Shown here in pieces: positions 15,832 through 24,214 of a DNA stretch of 64,000 nucleotides; the first letter of the stretch is position 1, and each line of letters opens with the position of its first letter. A model generated the notes under the pieces. That model was not told the DNA's origin and searched no databases. It was given only the letters and a program-made list of their open reading frames with translations. This DNA is from Polaribacter sp. SA4-10 (GTDB taxonomy: Bacteria; Bacteroidota; Bacteroidia; Flavobacteriales; Flavobacteriaceae), in contig NZ_CP019331.1 in assembly GCF_002163835.1 (NCBI RefSeq), positions 1,649,001 to 1,713,000 of the forward strand. Direction: 5' to 3'. A program made the translations under genes and the position numbers.

Positions 15832-17228
15832 TATTCAGCAGTAAAAGTTTCTTTGATATATAAATTAACCCAATGATCTTCACTAATTCCCATCATTGTA
15901 AAATTATAATCCGCATCTAAAATTAAACTTTCTGGTGTTGTGGTATTAAGTGTATTAAAACCTTCAGTAACGGAATATTGAAACTCTTTTTCTGTTGTAA
16001 ATGTGCCTGATAAGAAAGAAACATCACTATCTGTAACTACTTGAAAATAGGTTGCATTTTCTGCATAGACTCCATCCAACCACGTAAATTTAGGTTTTAA
16101 ATTTTCTTCTGTGTTGATAGTTACATCATCTGTCCATTCTGTTGGTTTTGATTGATTTTTTAATCTAATTGGTTCAGATAGATGCAACTTTCCTTCAGTA
16201 AAATAAACAACAATACACCAACTTTCTTCTGAACCTGAACGTGAAATTCTTCTTAATTTTGCACCAAAATAGGAAGCATCTGTTAAAATTCTTCTTTTAT
16301 AATTAGCGTAATCATTTTTATCTACACTTGTATTATCTGTCTCATAATACCTTACTAACCTAGCGCCATCTTCTGGATAATAATAAATATAAGAAAGTGA
16401 ATTATTACCATTTGCACTTGCTGCAAAAGCATTTACTTGATCTAAAGTTCTTGTTGAATTTACATTTATATATTCTTCTAAATTTCTTGGAACAAAGGGT
16501 TTTTCTATAATCAAATTAACCCAATTATCTTCACTAACCCCCATAAGTGTAAAGTCGTATTCTATATCTTCAACTAATTTTTCTGGCATTTCTGTATTAA
16601 TATCTAAAACTACATTTGAAGTATCGTAATACTGAAAAGTTTTTTCTGTTGTATAAGTTCCTGAGATAAAAGCAGCTTCTTCTACTGCTGTTATTACTTG
16701 AAAATAAATATTATTTTCTGCATAAGTACCATCTGTCCATGTAAATTTTGGAGTTAATGTTTCTGGAAACTCAATGGTTATCTCCTCTTCCCATTCTGTG
16801 GTTCTTGTTAAGCTCTTTAATCTAATTGGATTTGACACCTGTAATTCTCCATCTAAAACATAGGTTACAATAGACCAACCCTCAACAGAACTAGAGCGAG
16901 ACATGCGATTTAACTTCCCTCCAAAAACAGTTGTTTCCGATAAAATTTGTCTTTTATAATTAGAAAAAACATTTTGATCTGTTATTGAGATATCTGCTTC
17001 ATAATATCTAATGTCAGAAGCGCCTTCTTCTGGATAATAAAAAATATAGGTTAAACTTGTATTCCCATCAGCACTTGCTGCACAAGCAATTACATTACCA
17101 AATTGAGTAGTAGCGTTTTCATCTAAATATCCTTGTAAATTTCTAGAAACTGTTACATCATTATCTTCTGAGCAAGAAAAGTATAAAATTGAAATACTTA
17201 TAAGTAATAAAAAATGTGTAATCTTCAT
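15831..17228 (-). CDS. Lipoprotein with two tandem copies of an unknown ~215-residue domain
   Basis: Not recognised as a known family. The signal ends in the lipobox ILYFSC (C19). The rest is two homologous halves, about 29-246 and 247-465. Each starts with RNLxxY, continues through a xxYYPExGAxxxRYYE segment, a YKRxIL...FGxKLxRxSRS segment, then PIRLK...TEW, PKFTWxDGxYAEN-YFQV and SGT(Y/F)TTEKxFQY, and ends with MG(V/I)SEDxWVNL. This is a clear internal duplication. It sits 8 bp after the universal stress gene and overlaps the Omp85-like gene, so a barrel-lipoprotein pair at the outer membrane is likely. Confidence 0.85.
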   Translation of the reverse strand: MKITHFLLLISISILYFSCSEDNDVTVSRNLQGYLDENATTQFGNVIACAASADGNTSLTYIFYYPEEGASDIRYYEADISITDQNVFSNYKRQILSETTVFGGKLNRMSRSSSVEGWSIVTYVLDGELQVSNPIRLKSLTRTTEWEEEITIEFPETLTPKFTWTDGTYAENNIYFQVITAVEEAAFISGTYTTEKTFQYYDTSNVVLDINTEMPEKLVEDIEYDFTLMGVSEDNWVNLIIEKPFVPRNLEEYINVNSTRTLDQVNAFAASANGNNSLSYIYYYPEDGARLVRYYETDNTSVDKNDYANYKRRILTDASYFGAKLRRISRSGSEESWCIVVYFTEGKLHLSEPIRLKNQSKPTEWTDDVTINTEENLKPKFTWLDGVYAENATYFQVVTDSDVSFLSGTFTTEKEFQYSVTEGFNTLNTTTPESLILDADYNFTMMGISEDHWVNLYIKETFTAE

Positions 17229-17236
17229 TTATAATT

Positions 17237-18070
17237 TTAAATTTTAAAAGTCAAAATTGGCAGTGTTGAATGATTTGTGATATCTTCAGAAATACTTCCT
17301 GCAAAAATATGAGATAATCCTTTTCTACCATGTGTAATTACAGAAATTAAATCTGCACCTACTAAATTTGAAAAATTTAAAATTCCTTTTTCTATTGATC
17401 TATCAGAAACAAAACTAATATCTTTCATTCTATTTGTATTCCCTTCTGCTTCAAGTAAAAATTCATTCGCTTTTTTTTCCATTTCTCGTGTAGAAAGAAA
17501 ATCTTCATTAGGTAAATTTACATATAAGATATGTAAATTAGCTTCTAAAAGGGCTACGATTTTTAGCATTTTTTTATAGGCCTCTATTGTTTCATCAGAC
17601 AAACTTGTAGCAAAAACAACATCTTTAAAAACAACATCGTTTAAATCATTTTTAATAACTAAAACAGGTAATTCTGAATGTCTAATTACTTTCTCTGCGT
17701 TAGAACCAACAAAAAATTCTTTAAAACCACTAACTCCATGAGAACTCATAATAATTAAATCTGCATTCACATCTTTGGCAATAGAATTAATATCGCTAAA
17801 AACTTTGTAATGCTGTATAATTGGAAACACTTTTACCTCTTTTAAATAGTCTTTAAGTAAGAATCTCTTTATTCTTTTTTCTGCCATTTTTAAAAAGAAA
17901 ACGGCTTTTTCTTGTCCATAACTTTCACTTTCTGATAAGTTAACAAACTGAATATCTAGCATGTGTAATGCATAAATTTCTGCATTGTGTTTTTTTGCTA
18001 AAAGAGCTGCTGCTTTTAGTGCAAATTCTGAGTGTTTTGAAAAATCTATAGGAACAATTATTTTTTTCAT
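17237..18070 (-). CDS. Universal stress protein, two Usp domains
   Basis: Cytoplasmic tandem-domain universal stress protein. The first domain begins KKIIVPIDFSKHSEFALKAA and contains the ATP-loop-like MSSHGVSGFKEFFVGSNAEKVIRHSELPVLVI (about 108-139); the second ends with the parallel ITHGRKGLSHIFAGSISEDITNHSTLPILTF. The ATG at 18070 is preferred over an in-frame TTG nine bases upstream. The promoter has an FNR-type inverted repeat and a TAnnTTTG box at the same spacing as the ccoS and fnr promoters, so expression probably rises when oxygen falls. The lipoprotein and the Omp85-like barrel follow in the same operon. Confidence 0.92.
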   Translation of the reverse strand: MKKIIVPIDFSKHSEFALKAAALLAKKHNAEIYALHMLDIQFVNLSESESYGQEKAVFFLKMAEKRIKRFLLKDYLKEVKVFPIIQHYKVFSDINSIAKDVNADLIIMSSHGVSGFKEFFVGSNAEKVIRHSELPVLVIKNDLNDVVFKDVVFATSLSDETIEAYKKMLKIVALLEANLHILYVNLPNEDFLSTREMEKKANEFLLEAEGNTNRMKDISFVSDRSIEKGILNFSNLVGADLISVITHGRKGLSHIFAGSISEDITNHSTLPILTFKI

Positions 18071-18094
18071 GAATTTCAAGTTATTAGTTCTTTA

Positions 18095-18137
18095 CAAATT
18101 TAACATGAATCTTAAATGTAAAATACGATTAATATCA
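18095..18137 (-). promoter_or_regulatory. FNR-type operator and -7 element of the universal stress operon
   Basis: The minus strand reads TGAT-atta-ATCG (18137-18126), one mismatch from TGAT-N4-ATCA, then TAAATTTG (18102-18095), a full TAnnTTTG. The operator centre is 29.5 bp from the first base of the -7 box, about -42 from the likely transcript start. Confidence 0.7.
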
Positions 18138-18153
18138 TATTTAAAAACATAAT

Positions 18154-19152
18154 TTATTTATTATAAAGCTTCTTCATTAATTTTTCTGCAGGCTTATTTT
18201 GTGGGGTAAACCTATTGTTATCTGCTCCTCCAACTTCATCATGTTTATGAAACCACTTCCAAATAAAACCTCCTGCAAACCAATCTTCTTTCCAGAATTG
18301 ATTATGAATTGCCTGAAAACCATTTGCTTGCGCCATTAGATTTATGTTACCATCTATTCGATCTGATTTCCATGGCGCTATTGCATTAAAATCTACGCTT
18401 CTATACCCAAATTCAGTAAAAACAACAGGTTTATTAAATTGTTTTTGAATTTTTAAGATTTCATCTTTATGTGGTTTCCAACCAATTTCAAAATCTAGCA
18501 CAGAAGGTGTTTTTTTATCACTTAAAGGAAAATAGGCATCAACACCTATAAAATCTAATTGATTCCAAAAAGGAACTCTTTTAAATTCATCCCAATTTGC
18601 AGCATAGGTAAGTTTCCCTTTAAACTCTTTTTTTATTTTTTTTATTAACTCCTGCCAATACAAAGGTCTTTTTGTAACAAATTTTTCTAATTCTGTTCCA
18701 ATACAAAAAATATCAGCATTTAGTTCTTGAGAAGCCTTCGCATATGTTAAAATAAATTCTGTGTATGCGTTTTCTAAAATCACCCATTTCTCTTCAGAAT
18801 CCATTTCTATATCACCCGTAAATTCACCTCTCCAAACCCAAATATGAGGTTTTACCATAATTTTAAAGCTCTCTTTTTGAAAACTTTTAGCATATTGTAA
18901 TAACCCATTTTGAGTTTCACCAAACCATTGCCTGTCTGAATTATGGGTTATTATAGGTGATGTTAAATCTTTAATAAAACCAAAAGGCATCAAAGAAACA
19001 TAATTTCCTTGTGCCATTATTACTGGTTTTATATGATTGGCTTTTATAGAGTCTCTAGATGCTACAAAACTGATTCCATTAATTTTTTTAGTTTGACTTT
19101 TGCAAGAAAATTGCAAGAGCAGAAATAGTAAAAGAAATTTTTGTATTTTCAT
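18154..19152 (-). CDS. GH113-like glycoside hydrolase lipoprotein (beta-mannanase family)
   Basis: TIM-barrel glycosidase of 332 residues with a lipoprotein signal (lipobox LLQFSC, C17). The acid/base is probably E154 in FCIGTELEKF and the nucleophile E247 in PVVFTEFGYRS; IKMVKPHIWVWRGEF-like and IDFIGVDAYFPL-like blocks match GH113. The family includes endo-beta-1,4-mannanases, but many Bacteroidota members act on unknown glycans. It lies downstream of a decayed outer-membrane gene in the same direction and may once have shared its transcript. Anchored outside the cytoplasm; substrate unproved. Confidence 0.82.
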   Translation of the reverse strand: MKIQKFLLLFLLLQFSCKSQTKKINGISFVASRDSIKANHIKPVIMAQGNYVSLMPFGFIKDLTSPIITHNSDRQWFGETQNGLLQYAKSFQKESFKIMVKPHIWVWRGEFTGDIEMDSEEKWVILENAYTEFILTYAKASQELNADIFCIGTELEKFVTKRPLYWQELIKKIKKEFKGKLTYAANWDEFKRVPFWNQLDFIGVDAYFPLSDKKTPSVLDFEIGWKPHKDEILKIQKQFNKPVVFTEFGYRSVDFNAIAPWKSDRIDGNINLMAQANGFQAIHNQFWKEDWFAGGFIWKWFHKHDEVGGADNNRFTPQNKPAEKLMKKLYNK

Positions 19153-19176
19153 ATCAGCTCACAAAATACAATTATA

Positions 19177-20038
19177 CTAAAACAATGCTCTTAAACCAAT
19201 GTTAAAACTTTGTCCTAAACCATTATCTGTACCTCTCACAAACTTGCTATATAGTACTTCTAGATTCAACGTTTCATTTAATTGATATTTTGCGCCAAAA
19301 CCTAAAGAAGTAAAATCTCCAAAACGTTGATAATGTTGTACAAATCCCAAAATGGTAACTGTATCACTTATAAAATAACTCATAAACACCCCTAGCTACT
19401 ACTAATGTTTTGTTTGCAAAACTAGCTTCATCACCAAAATTATATGCTGTATTTAACTCCGTAAATAACTGCAAACTCCATTTGGTAATGTGTAATTACC
19501 AAAAAATCTATTTTGAAATAAATACGCTGTTTGATCCAAGCAAACACCATTTACATCAGTCTCTTCTTAATTAATAGGAGTGTGAAATGAACTTTGTATA
19601 GAGAAATTACCAATACTTTATAAGGGTTGCCATTTTAAAGCGGGTACAAAAGATTAAAGTCCATTTCTTGAACTCGCTTCGTTTCTTAAACTAAAAACAG
19701 AAGTTGCACTTTCTCCATTAATCGTATTAGATCTATATTCTAAGAGCAAACCAATATTTAATCTATTATTTTTTGATATTCCCGTAAAAACATCTAAAGT
19801 TGCTGTAAAGTAATTTTCTCTTTTAATAGCAATATGTTCACCATTAGCAGCTGCTTTTTTATTTTGCGTATATAAATTGTTAAAAAACTGAATATCCCAT
19901 TGCTCTTTATCTAACCATTTAGAGGTTGTATAGGTTTTGAATATTACTTTTATTGTTAGCTATTTTCTCTTGAGAAAATAATTGTAGACTGTTAATTAAA
20001 ATGATTAGAACCAAAAGGGTAGATAGTGCTTTTTTCAT
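19177..20038 (-). pseudogene. Decayed outer-membrane beta-barrel protein gene
   Basis: An ATG at 20038 opens a normal signal peptide (MKKALSTLLVLIILINSLQL, then FSQ), but the frame stops within about 40 codons. Coherent barrel-like sequence continues in other frames: TTSKWLDKEQWDIQFFNNLY, then YFTATLDVFTGISKNNRLNI, then LNTAYNFGDEASFANKTLVV, and a final intact piece at 19177-19389 that ends FNIGLRALF, a typical barrel C-terminus. At least two frameshifts and several in-frame stops separate the pieces. The whole would be about 285 residues. It resembles Flavobacteriaceae outer-membrane proteins of unknown role. Confidence 0.85.
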
Positions 20039-20088
20039 TAAATAAAATTGACTTATATTGTTTTTTTTAATTATAACTTAAGTCTTAA

Positions 20089-20105
20089 TAAGTATTAAAT
20101 ACTTA
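20089..20105. promoter_or_regulatory. 17-bp palindrome between the decayed gene and the FAD oxidoreductase
   Basis: TAAGTATTAAATACTTA is a perfect palindrome about a central A, in the divergent space between the pseudogene start and 20205. It is a candidate operator for either side, or a relic of the decayed gene's control region. Confidence 0.4.
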
Positions 20106-20204
20106 CAAAATAGCACCCCTTATTTATTTATAATAATTATAAATTAGTTTCTGCGATTAAGTTCTTAACTTTCGCTTCGACATAAAAGCAACAATCAATC
20201 AACT

Positions 20205-21554
20205 ATGGAGCATATTGTTATTATTGGTAATGGAATTTCTGGCGTAACTGCTGCCAGACATATTAGAAAAAATTCTGACAAAAAAATTACCATCGTTTCT
20301 ACAGAAACTAAATATTTCTTTTCAAGAACGGCGCTCATGTATGTATACATGGGCCATATGAAATTTAAACATACACAACCTTATGAAGACTGGTTTTGGC
20401 AAAAAAACAACATAGAACTAATACTGGCTTTTGTTGGCAATATTAATACGGATGATAAAATTCTTGAGTTTACAAATGGCACTAGTTTAAGTTACGATAA
20501 ACTTATTATTGCCACAGGATCCAAACCTAATAAATTTGGTTGGCCAGGGCAAGATTCTGATGGCGTTATGGGAATGTATCATAAACAAGACCTAGAAAAG
20601 TTAGAAAAATATGCACCAAATAAAAAAGTATGCCAAAGAGCTGTAATTGTTGGTGGTGGGTTAATTGGTATTGAATTAGCAGAAATGCTAAGAAGTAGAG
20701 ATATTCCTGTTACTTTCTTAGTTCGCGAGGCAAGTTTTTGGAACGGTGTTTTACCTGCTCAAGAATCTGAAATGATTAACAAACACATTAAAGAACATCA
20801 TATTGATTTACGCTTAAACACAAATTTAAAAGAGATAAAATCTGATGAATTTGGAAAAGTGACATCCATAATTATTGAAGAAACAGGTGAAGAGATTTTT
20901 TGTGATGTTGTAGGTTTAACAGCGGGTGTTACACCAAATATAAATTTCATAAAAAAAAGTAAAATTGATACTAAAAAAGGTGTTTTAGTAAACCATTATT
21001 TAGAAACTAATATAGAGGACATTTACGCAATTGGAGATTGTGCAGAACAACAACAAGCAATTGGGCAAAGAAGAAATATTGAAGCAGTTTGGTACACTGG
21101 TAGAATGATGGGAGAAGCTTTAGCACAAACTATTTGTAATAAAAAAACGGAATATAAACCTGGAAACTGGTTTAATTCTGCAAAGTTTTTAGACATCGAA
21201 TACCAAACATATGGTTGGGTTTTTAGTGAAAGAAACAAAAAAGATACCGAGCTTTATTTTCAATGGAAACACCCAAACAATAAAAAATGTATTACCATTT
21301 CTTATGATAGCCATTCTAATCAATTTTTAGGAATTAACACTTTTGGAATTAGAATGCGCCATGAAATTTTTGACAGTTGGTTAACAGATAGTAAATCTAT
21401 CGCTTTTGTTTTAGAACATTTAGCAGATGCCAATTTTGACCCTGAATTTTACAAACTTCACGAAGCTGAAATTGTAGCTAAATTCAACAAAGAAAACAAT
21501 ACTAATATTCAGTTAAAAAAGAAAAGCTGGAAAAGAATTTTTAATAGAGTTTAG
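20205..21554 (+). CDS. NAD(P)/FAD-dependent oxidoreductase
   Basis: Pyridine nucleotide-disulfide oxidoreductase-like flavoprotein of 449 residues. The FAD-binding GxGxxG is IIGNGISGVTAA (6-17), the NAD(P)-binding motif is VIVGGGLIGIELAE (about 148-161), and the second FAD contact is DIYAIGDCAE (about 272-281). No redox-active cysteine pair follows the first glycine loop, so this is of the ferredoxin/rubredoxin-reductase type. The next gene, 2 bp downstream, is a membrane polyferredoxin, so the pair probably moves electrons between NAD(P)H and an Fe-S membrane partner. Cytoplasmic. Confidence 0.88.
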   Translation: MEHIVIIGNGISGVTAARHIRKNSDKKITIVSTETKYFFSRTALMYVYMGHMKFKHTQPYEDWFWQKNNIELILAFVGNINTDDKILEFTNGTSLSYDKLIIATGSKPNKFGWPGQDSDGVMGMYHKQDLEKLEKYAPNKKVCQRAVIVGGGLIGIELAEMLRSRDIPVTFLVREASFWNGVLPAQESEMINKHIKEHHIDLRLNTNLKEIKSDEFGKVTSIIIEETGEEIFCDVVGLTAGVTPNINFIKKSKIDTKKGVLVNHYLETNIEDIYAIGDCAEQQQAIGQRRNIEAVWYTGRMMGEALAQTICNKKTEYKPGNWFNSAKFLDIEYQTYGWVFSERNKKDTELYFQWKHPNNKKCITISYDSHSNQFLGINTFGIRMRHEIFDSWLTDSKSIAFVLEHLADANFDPEFYKLHEAEIVAKFNKENNTNIQLKKKSWKRIFNRV

Positions 21555-21556
21555 AT

Positions 21557-23137
21557 ATGAAAGCAATTAAAAATACTGGTTTAATTATCTTTTTAATAGG
21601 ATTATTAGCATTTACTTCCCTATTATTTATAGGAGATTTTAAAGTAACTTCAAATACGTTTGAAGCTATAATAAAAAGTAAAGACATAAAGAGTGAATGG
21701 TTCATTAATTCATTAAAAAATAAAGTAATAGACAAAGAGTTTTCTAGTCAGTTTAAATTATCCAAAGAAATTATCTCAGCTCAAGAAATTGCTAATGAGG
21801 TTCACAAAAAAAACAGTGAATGGGACAAAGTTATTTGGGACAAACCTCATAGCTTGTCTTATCAATTTATTAAAGCTTCTGGCATAGGAAGCGTTCCTGA
21901 AAACAGAGGTCTATATTGGTTTTTATCTTTTGGTTTAGGAATTATTGGTGCACTCATGTTTATCATTCCAGACATTATAATATTAGGCCCACCAGGAATA
22001 AAAAACGATGGTATTTTTCTAAATGCAGCAACAAACCGAGGTTGGATTGGTTGGTTTGCCTTTATCTTTTTAGTTAGTTTTTATATTTTACTTTATTTCT
22101 ACCCAGATTTTATTGTAAACTGGGTGTATTTAGTAGATCCTATAAGTGAATTTATTAGTGGTAATTTGGCAAGTCAGTGGTTTTTGTATGGTTTTTTATA
22201 CTGTACAGTTATGACAGTTATGGCTGTTAGAATGTATGTAAAATATAGAAATAATAAATATCAAATTTTAAGAACAACATCTGTCTTATTTTTCCAAATT
22301 GTATTTGCCTTTTTAATTCCAGAAATTTTAGTCCGTTTTGAAAAACCATGGTATGATTTTAAAAATGCATTTCCTTTAGATTATGATTTTTTCTTTAAAT
22401 GGAATTTAGACGAATTACTTTCTAGTGGTTCATTTGGGTTATTCATTTTAGTTTGGGGAGTAGTTTTAACAATAGTTGTGGTGCCTGTAATGGTTTATTT
22501 TTTCGGAAAAAGATGGTACTGTTCTTGGGTTTGTGGTTGTGGTGGATTAGCAGAAACTCTGGGAGATCCATACAGACAAAACTCTAGCAAAACCTTACTT
22601 TCTTGGCGAGTAGAACGAATTGTAATTCATACTGTTTTAATTTTTGCTTTAGTTATGACAGGTTTTGCATTGTACACTTTCTTTTCTGGAGCAAACCAAG
22701 TTTTAGGTATTAAGACACAAACAATACAAGATGTTTATGGCTTTTTAATAGGTTCTATTTTTGCAGGTGTAATTGGTACTGGCTTCTACCCTATTTTTGG
22801 AAATCGTGTTTGGTGCAGGTTTGGTTGCCCTTTAGCAGCTTACTTAGGTTTTGTACAACGTTTTAAATCTCAATTTAGAATTACTACAAATGGCGGACAA
22901 TGTATTTCTTGTGGAAACTGCTCAACATATTGTGAACAAGGAATAGATGTTAGAGCTTACGCACAAAAAGGAGAAAACATTGTACGTTCTAGCTGTGTAG
23001 GTTGTGGTATTTGTTCTGCAGTTTGCCCAAGAGGAGTTTTAAAATTAGAAAATGGACCAGAAGAAGGAAGAATTAATCCAACAACTATATTATTAGGAAA
23101 TGATGTTGATTTAATGGAGTTGGTTAAAAAGAAATAA
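21557..23137 (+). CDS. Membrane-bound polyferredoxin (4Fe-4S, NosR/CcoG-like)
   Basis: Polytopic protein of 526 residues with about seven membrane helices and two [4Fe-4S] ferredoxin motifs near the C-terminus, CISCGNCSTYCEQG and CVGCGICSAVCPRG. Two further cysteine signatures of the NosR/NapH type lie before them, WYCSWVCGCGG and VWCRFGCPLA. This suggests electron transfer across or along the cytoplasmic membrane. It starts 2 bp after the FAD oxidoreductase. It is clearly distinct from ccoG later in the window; a role with an unidentified reductase or in Fe-S-dependent maturation is open. Confidence 0.87.
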   Translation: MKAIKNTGLIIFLIGLLAFTSLLFIGDFKVTSNTFEAIIKSKDIKSEWFINSLKNKVIDKEFSSQFKLSKEIISAQEIANEVHKKNSEWDKVIWDKPHSLSYQFIKASGIGSVPENRGLYWFLSFGLGIIGALMFIIPDIIILGPPGIKNDGIFLNAATNRGWIGWFAFIFLVSFYILLYFYPDFIVNWVYLVDPISEFISGNLASQWFLYGFLYCTVMTVMAVRMYVKYRNNKYQILRTTSVLFFQIVFAFLIPEILVRFEKPWYDFKNAFPLDYDFFFKWNLDELLSSGSFGLFILVWGVVLTIVVVPVMVYFFGKRWYCSWVCGCGGLAETLGDPYRQNSSKTLLSWRVERIVIHTVLIFALVMTGFALYTFFSGANQVLGIKTQTIQDVYGFLIGSIFAGVIGTGFYPIFGNRVWCRFGCPLAAYLGFVQRFKSQFRITTNGGQCISCGNCSTYCEQGIDVRAYAQKGENIVRSSCVGCGICSAVCPRGVLKLENGPEEGRINPTTILLGNDVDLMELVKKK

Positions 23138-23192
23138 GTTGGCAATATTAAGTTGTATTTGGGTGAAAAAAACAGCGTATAATTTAGTACTC

Positions 23193-23214
23193 TGATTGTA
23201 AATATATACAATCA
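23193..23214. promoter_or_regulatory. Perfect inverted repeat after the polyferredoxin gene
   Basis: TGATTGTA-aatata-TACAATCA, 8-bp arms and a 6-bp spacer, 56 bp after the stop codon. There is no T run, so it is a weak terminator candidate or a protein site. Confidence 0.4.
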
Positions 23215-23273
23215 ATAAAATTATATTATCCCTTTCTTTTTTAAGAACATTTTTAATTCTAATTTCAAATTAA

Positions 23274-23521
23274 ATTAATAAAAACAAGAATAAAAAAGAA
23301 GGTCGTTTTAAAGAGTATTTAGAAGACAATTATTGGTATTTTTGCAAAAAAATAAATAGCTAGGAATAGAACATCATTATCAATTAAAAAACGAATTTAG
23401 CTTAATTCATAAAGAGCATAAATTAATAAAAGCTTCAAAATTTAAAAACGGTAAAAGGTTAAAAGAATGGACAGACTATTCCTCTTTTAAAAAAGAGAAT
23501 CGTCTTAATGATTTAAGATAA
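23274..23521 (+). pseudogene. Remnant of a basic protein of unknown family
   Basis: Two open stretches in neighbouring frames read as one protein end broken by a frameshift and stop: GRFKEYLEDNYWYFCKKINS, then GIEHHYQLKNEFSLIHKEHK, LIKASKFKNGKRLKEWTDYS and KKENRLNDLR. The first 23138-23273 bases hold only the inverted repeat listed separately. The last stop codon abuts the ATG of the next gene, as expected if this was once its upstream operon partner. No start codon or N-terminus remains. Not recognised. Confidence 0.55.
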
Positions 23522-24214
23522 ATGAATTCAATAATAAAAGTAATTATTCCAGCATATAACGAGCAAGATTCAATTGCTAAAGTTATAAATGATATTCCTA
23601 AAATTGTAGATGAAGTGATTGTTATTAGTAATAATTCTACTGATGATACAGAAATTAACGCAAAAAATGCAGGAGCAACTGTTTTAAAAGAAAATAGAAA
23701 AGGCTATGGATTTGCTTGTTTAAAAGGAATGGAATACATTGCTAAACAAGAAATAAAACCTGAAATTATTGTTTTTTTAGATGGCGATTATTCTGATTAC
23801 CCAGAACAATTATCAGAATTAATTCATCCTATTATTAATGAAAACATAGATTTAGTAATAGGTTCTAGAATAAAACAATTACGAGAACAAGGAGCTATGA
23901 CACCACAGCAAATTTTTGGTAATTGGTTAGCAACCTTTTTAATGAAATTATTTTTTGGTGCAAAATTTACAGATTTAGGTCCGTTTAGAGCAATTAAATA
24001 CAACCAATTATTAGCACTAAATATGCAAGATAAAACGTATGGTTGGACCGTAGAAATGCAATTAAAAGTTTTAAAACAAAGAATGACATATACAGAGGTA
24101 CCTATGAAATATAGAAATAGAATTGGCGTTTCAAAAGTATCTGGAACAGTTAAAGGAAGTGTTTTAGCTGGTGTAAAAATTTTAGGTTGGATCTTTAAAT
24201 ACAGTTTTAAATAA
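23522..24214 (+). CDS. Family 2 glycosyltransferase, DPM1-like
   Basis: GT-A fold glycosyltransferase of 230 residues without membrane helices. It begins IKVIIPAYNEQDSIAKVI, has the SNNSTDDTE donor-binding stretch, and the metal-binding FLDGDYSDYPEQL motif near residues 83-95. This matches the dolichyl/polyprenyl-phosphate sugar transferase branch, which makes lipid-linked sugar donors. The next gene overlaps by one base (TAATG), and the third product looks like a lipid-linked-sugar-dependent transferase, so the three probably build one glycolipid or glycan. Confidence 0.9.
   Translation: MNSIIKVIIPAYNEQDSIAKVINDIPKIVDEVIVISNNSTDDTEINAKNAGATVLKENRKGYGFACLKGMEYIAKQEIKPEIIVFLDGDYSDYPEQLSELIHPIINENIDLVIGSRIKQLREQGAMTPQQIFGNWLATFLMKLFFGAKFTDLGPFRAIKYNQLLALNMQDKTYGWTVEMQLKVLKQRMTYTEVPMKYRNRIGVSKVSGTVKGSVLAGVKILGWIFKYSFK

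Noticed and set aside
20089..20105. FNR site at the FAD oxidoreductase
   Set aside because: The palindrome TAAGTATTAAATACTTA lacks TGAT-N4-ATCA, and no TAnnTTTG box is placed at the regulon spacing.
23193..23214. Terminator after the polyferredoxin gene
   Set aside because: Hairpin without a following T run; listed as an inverted repeat only.
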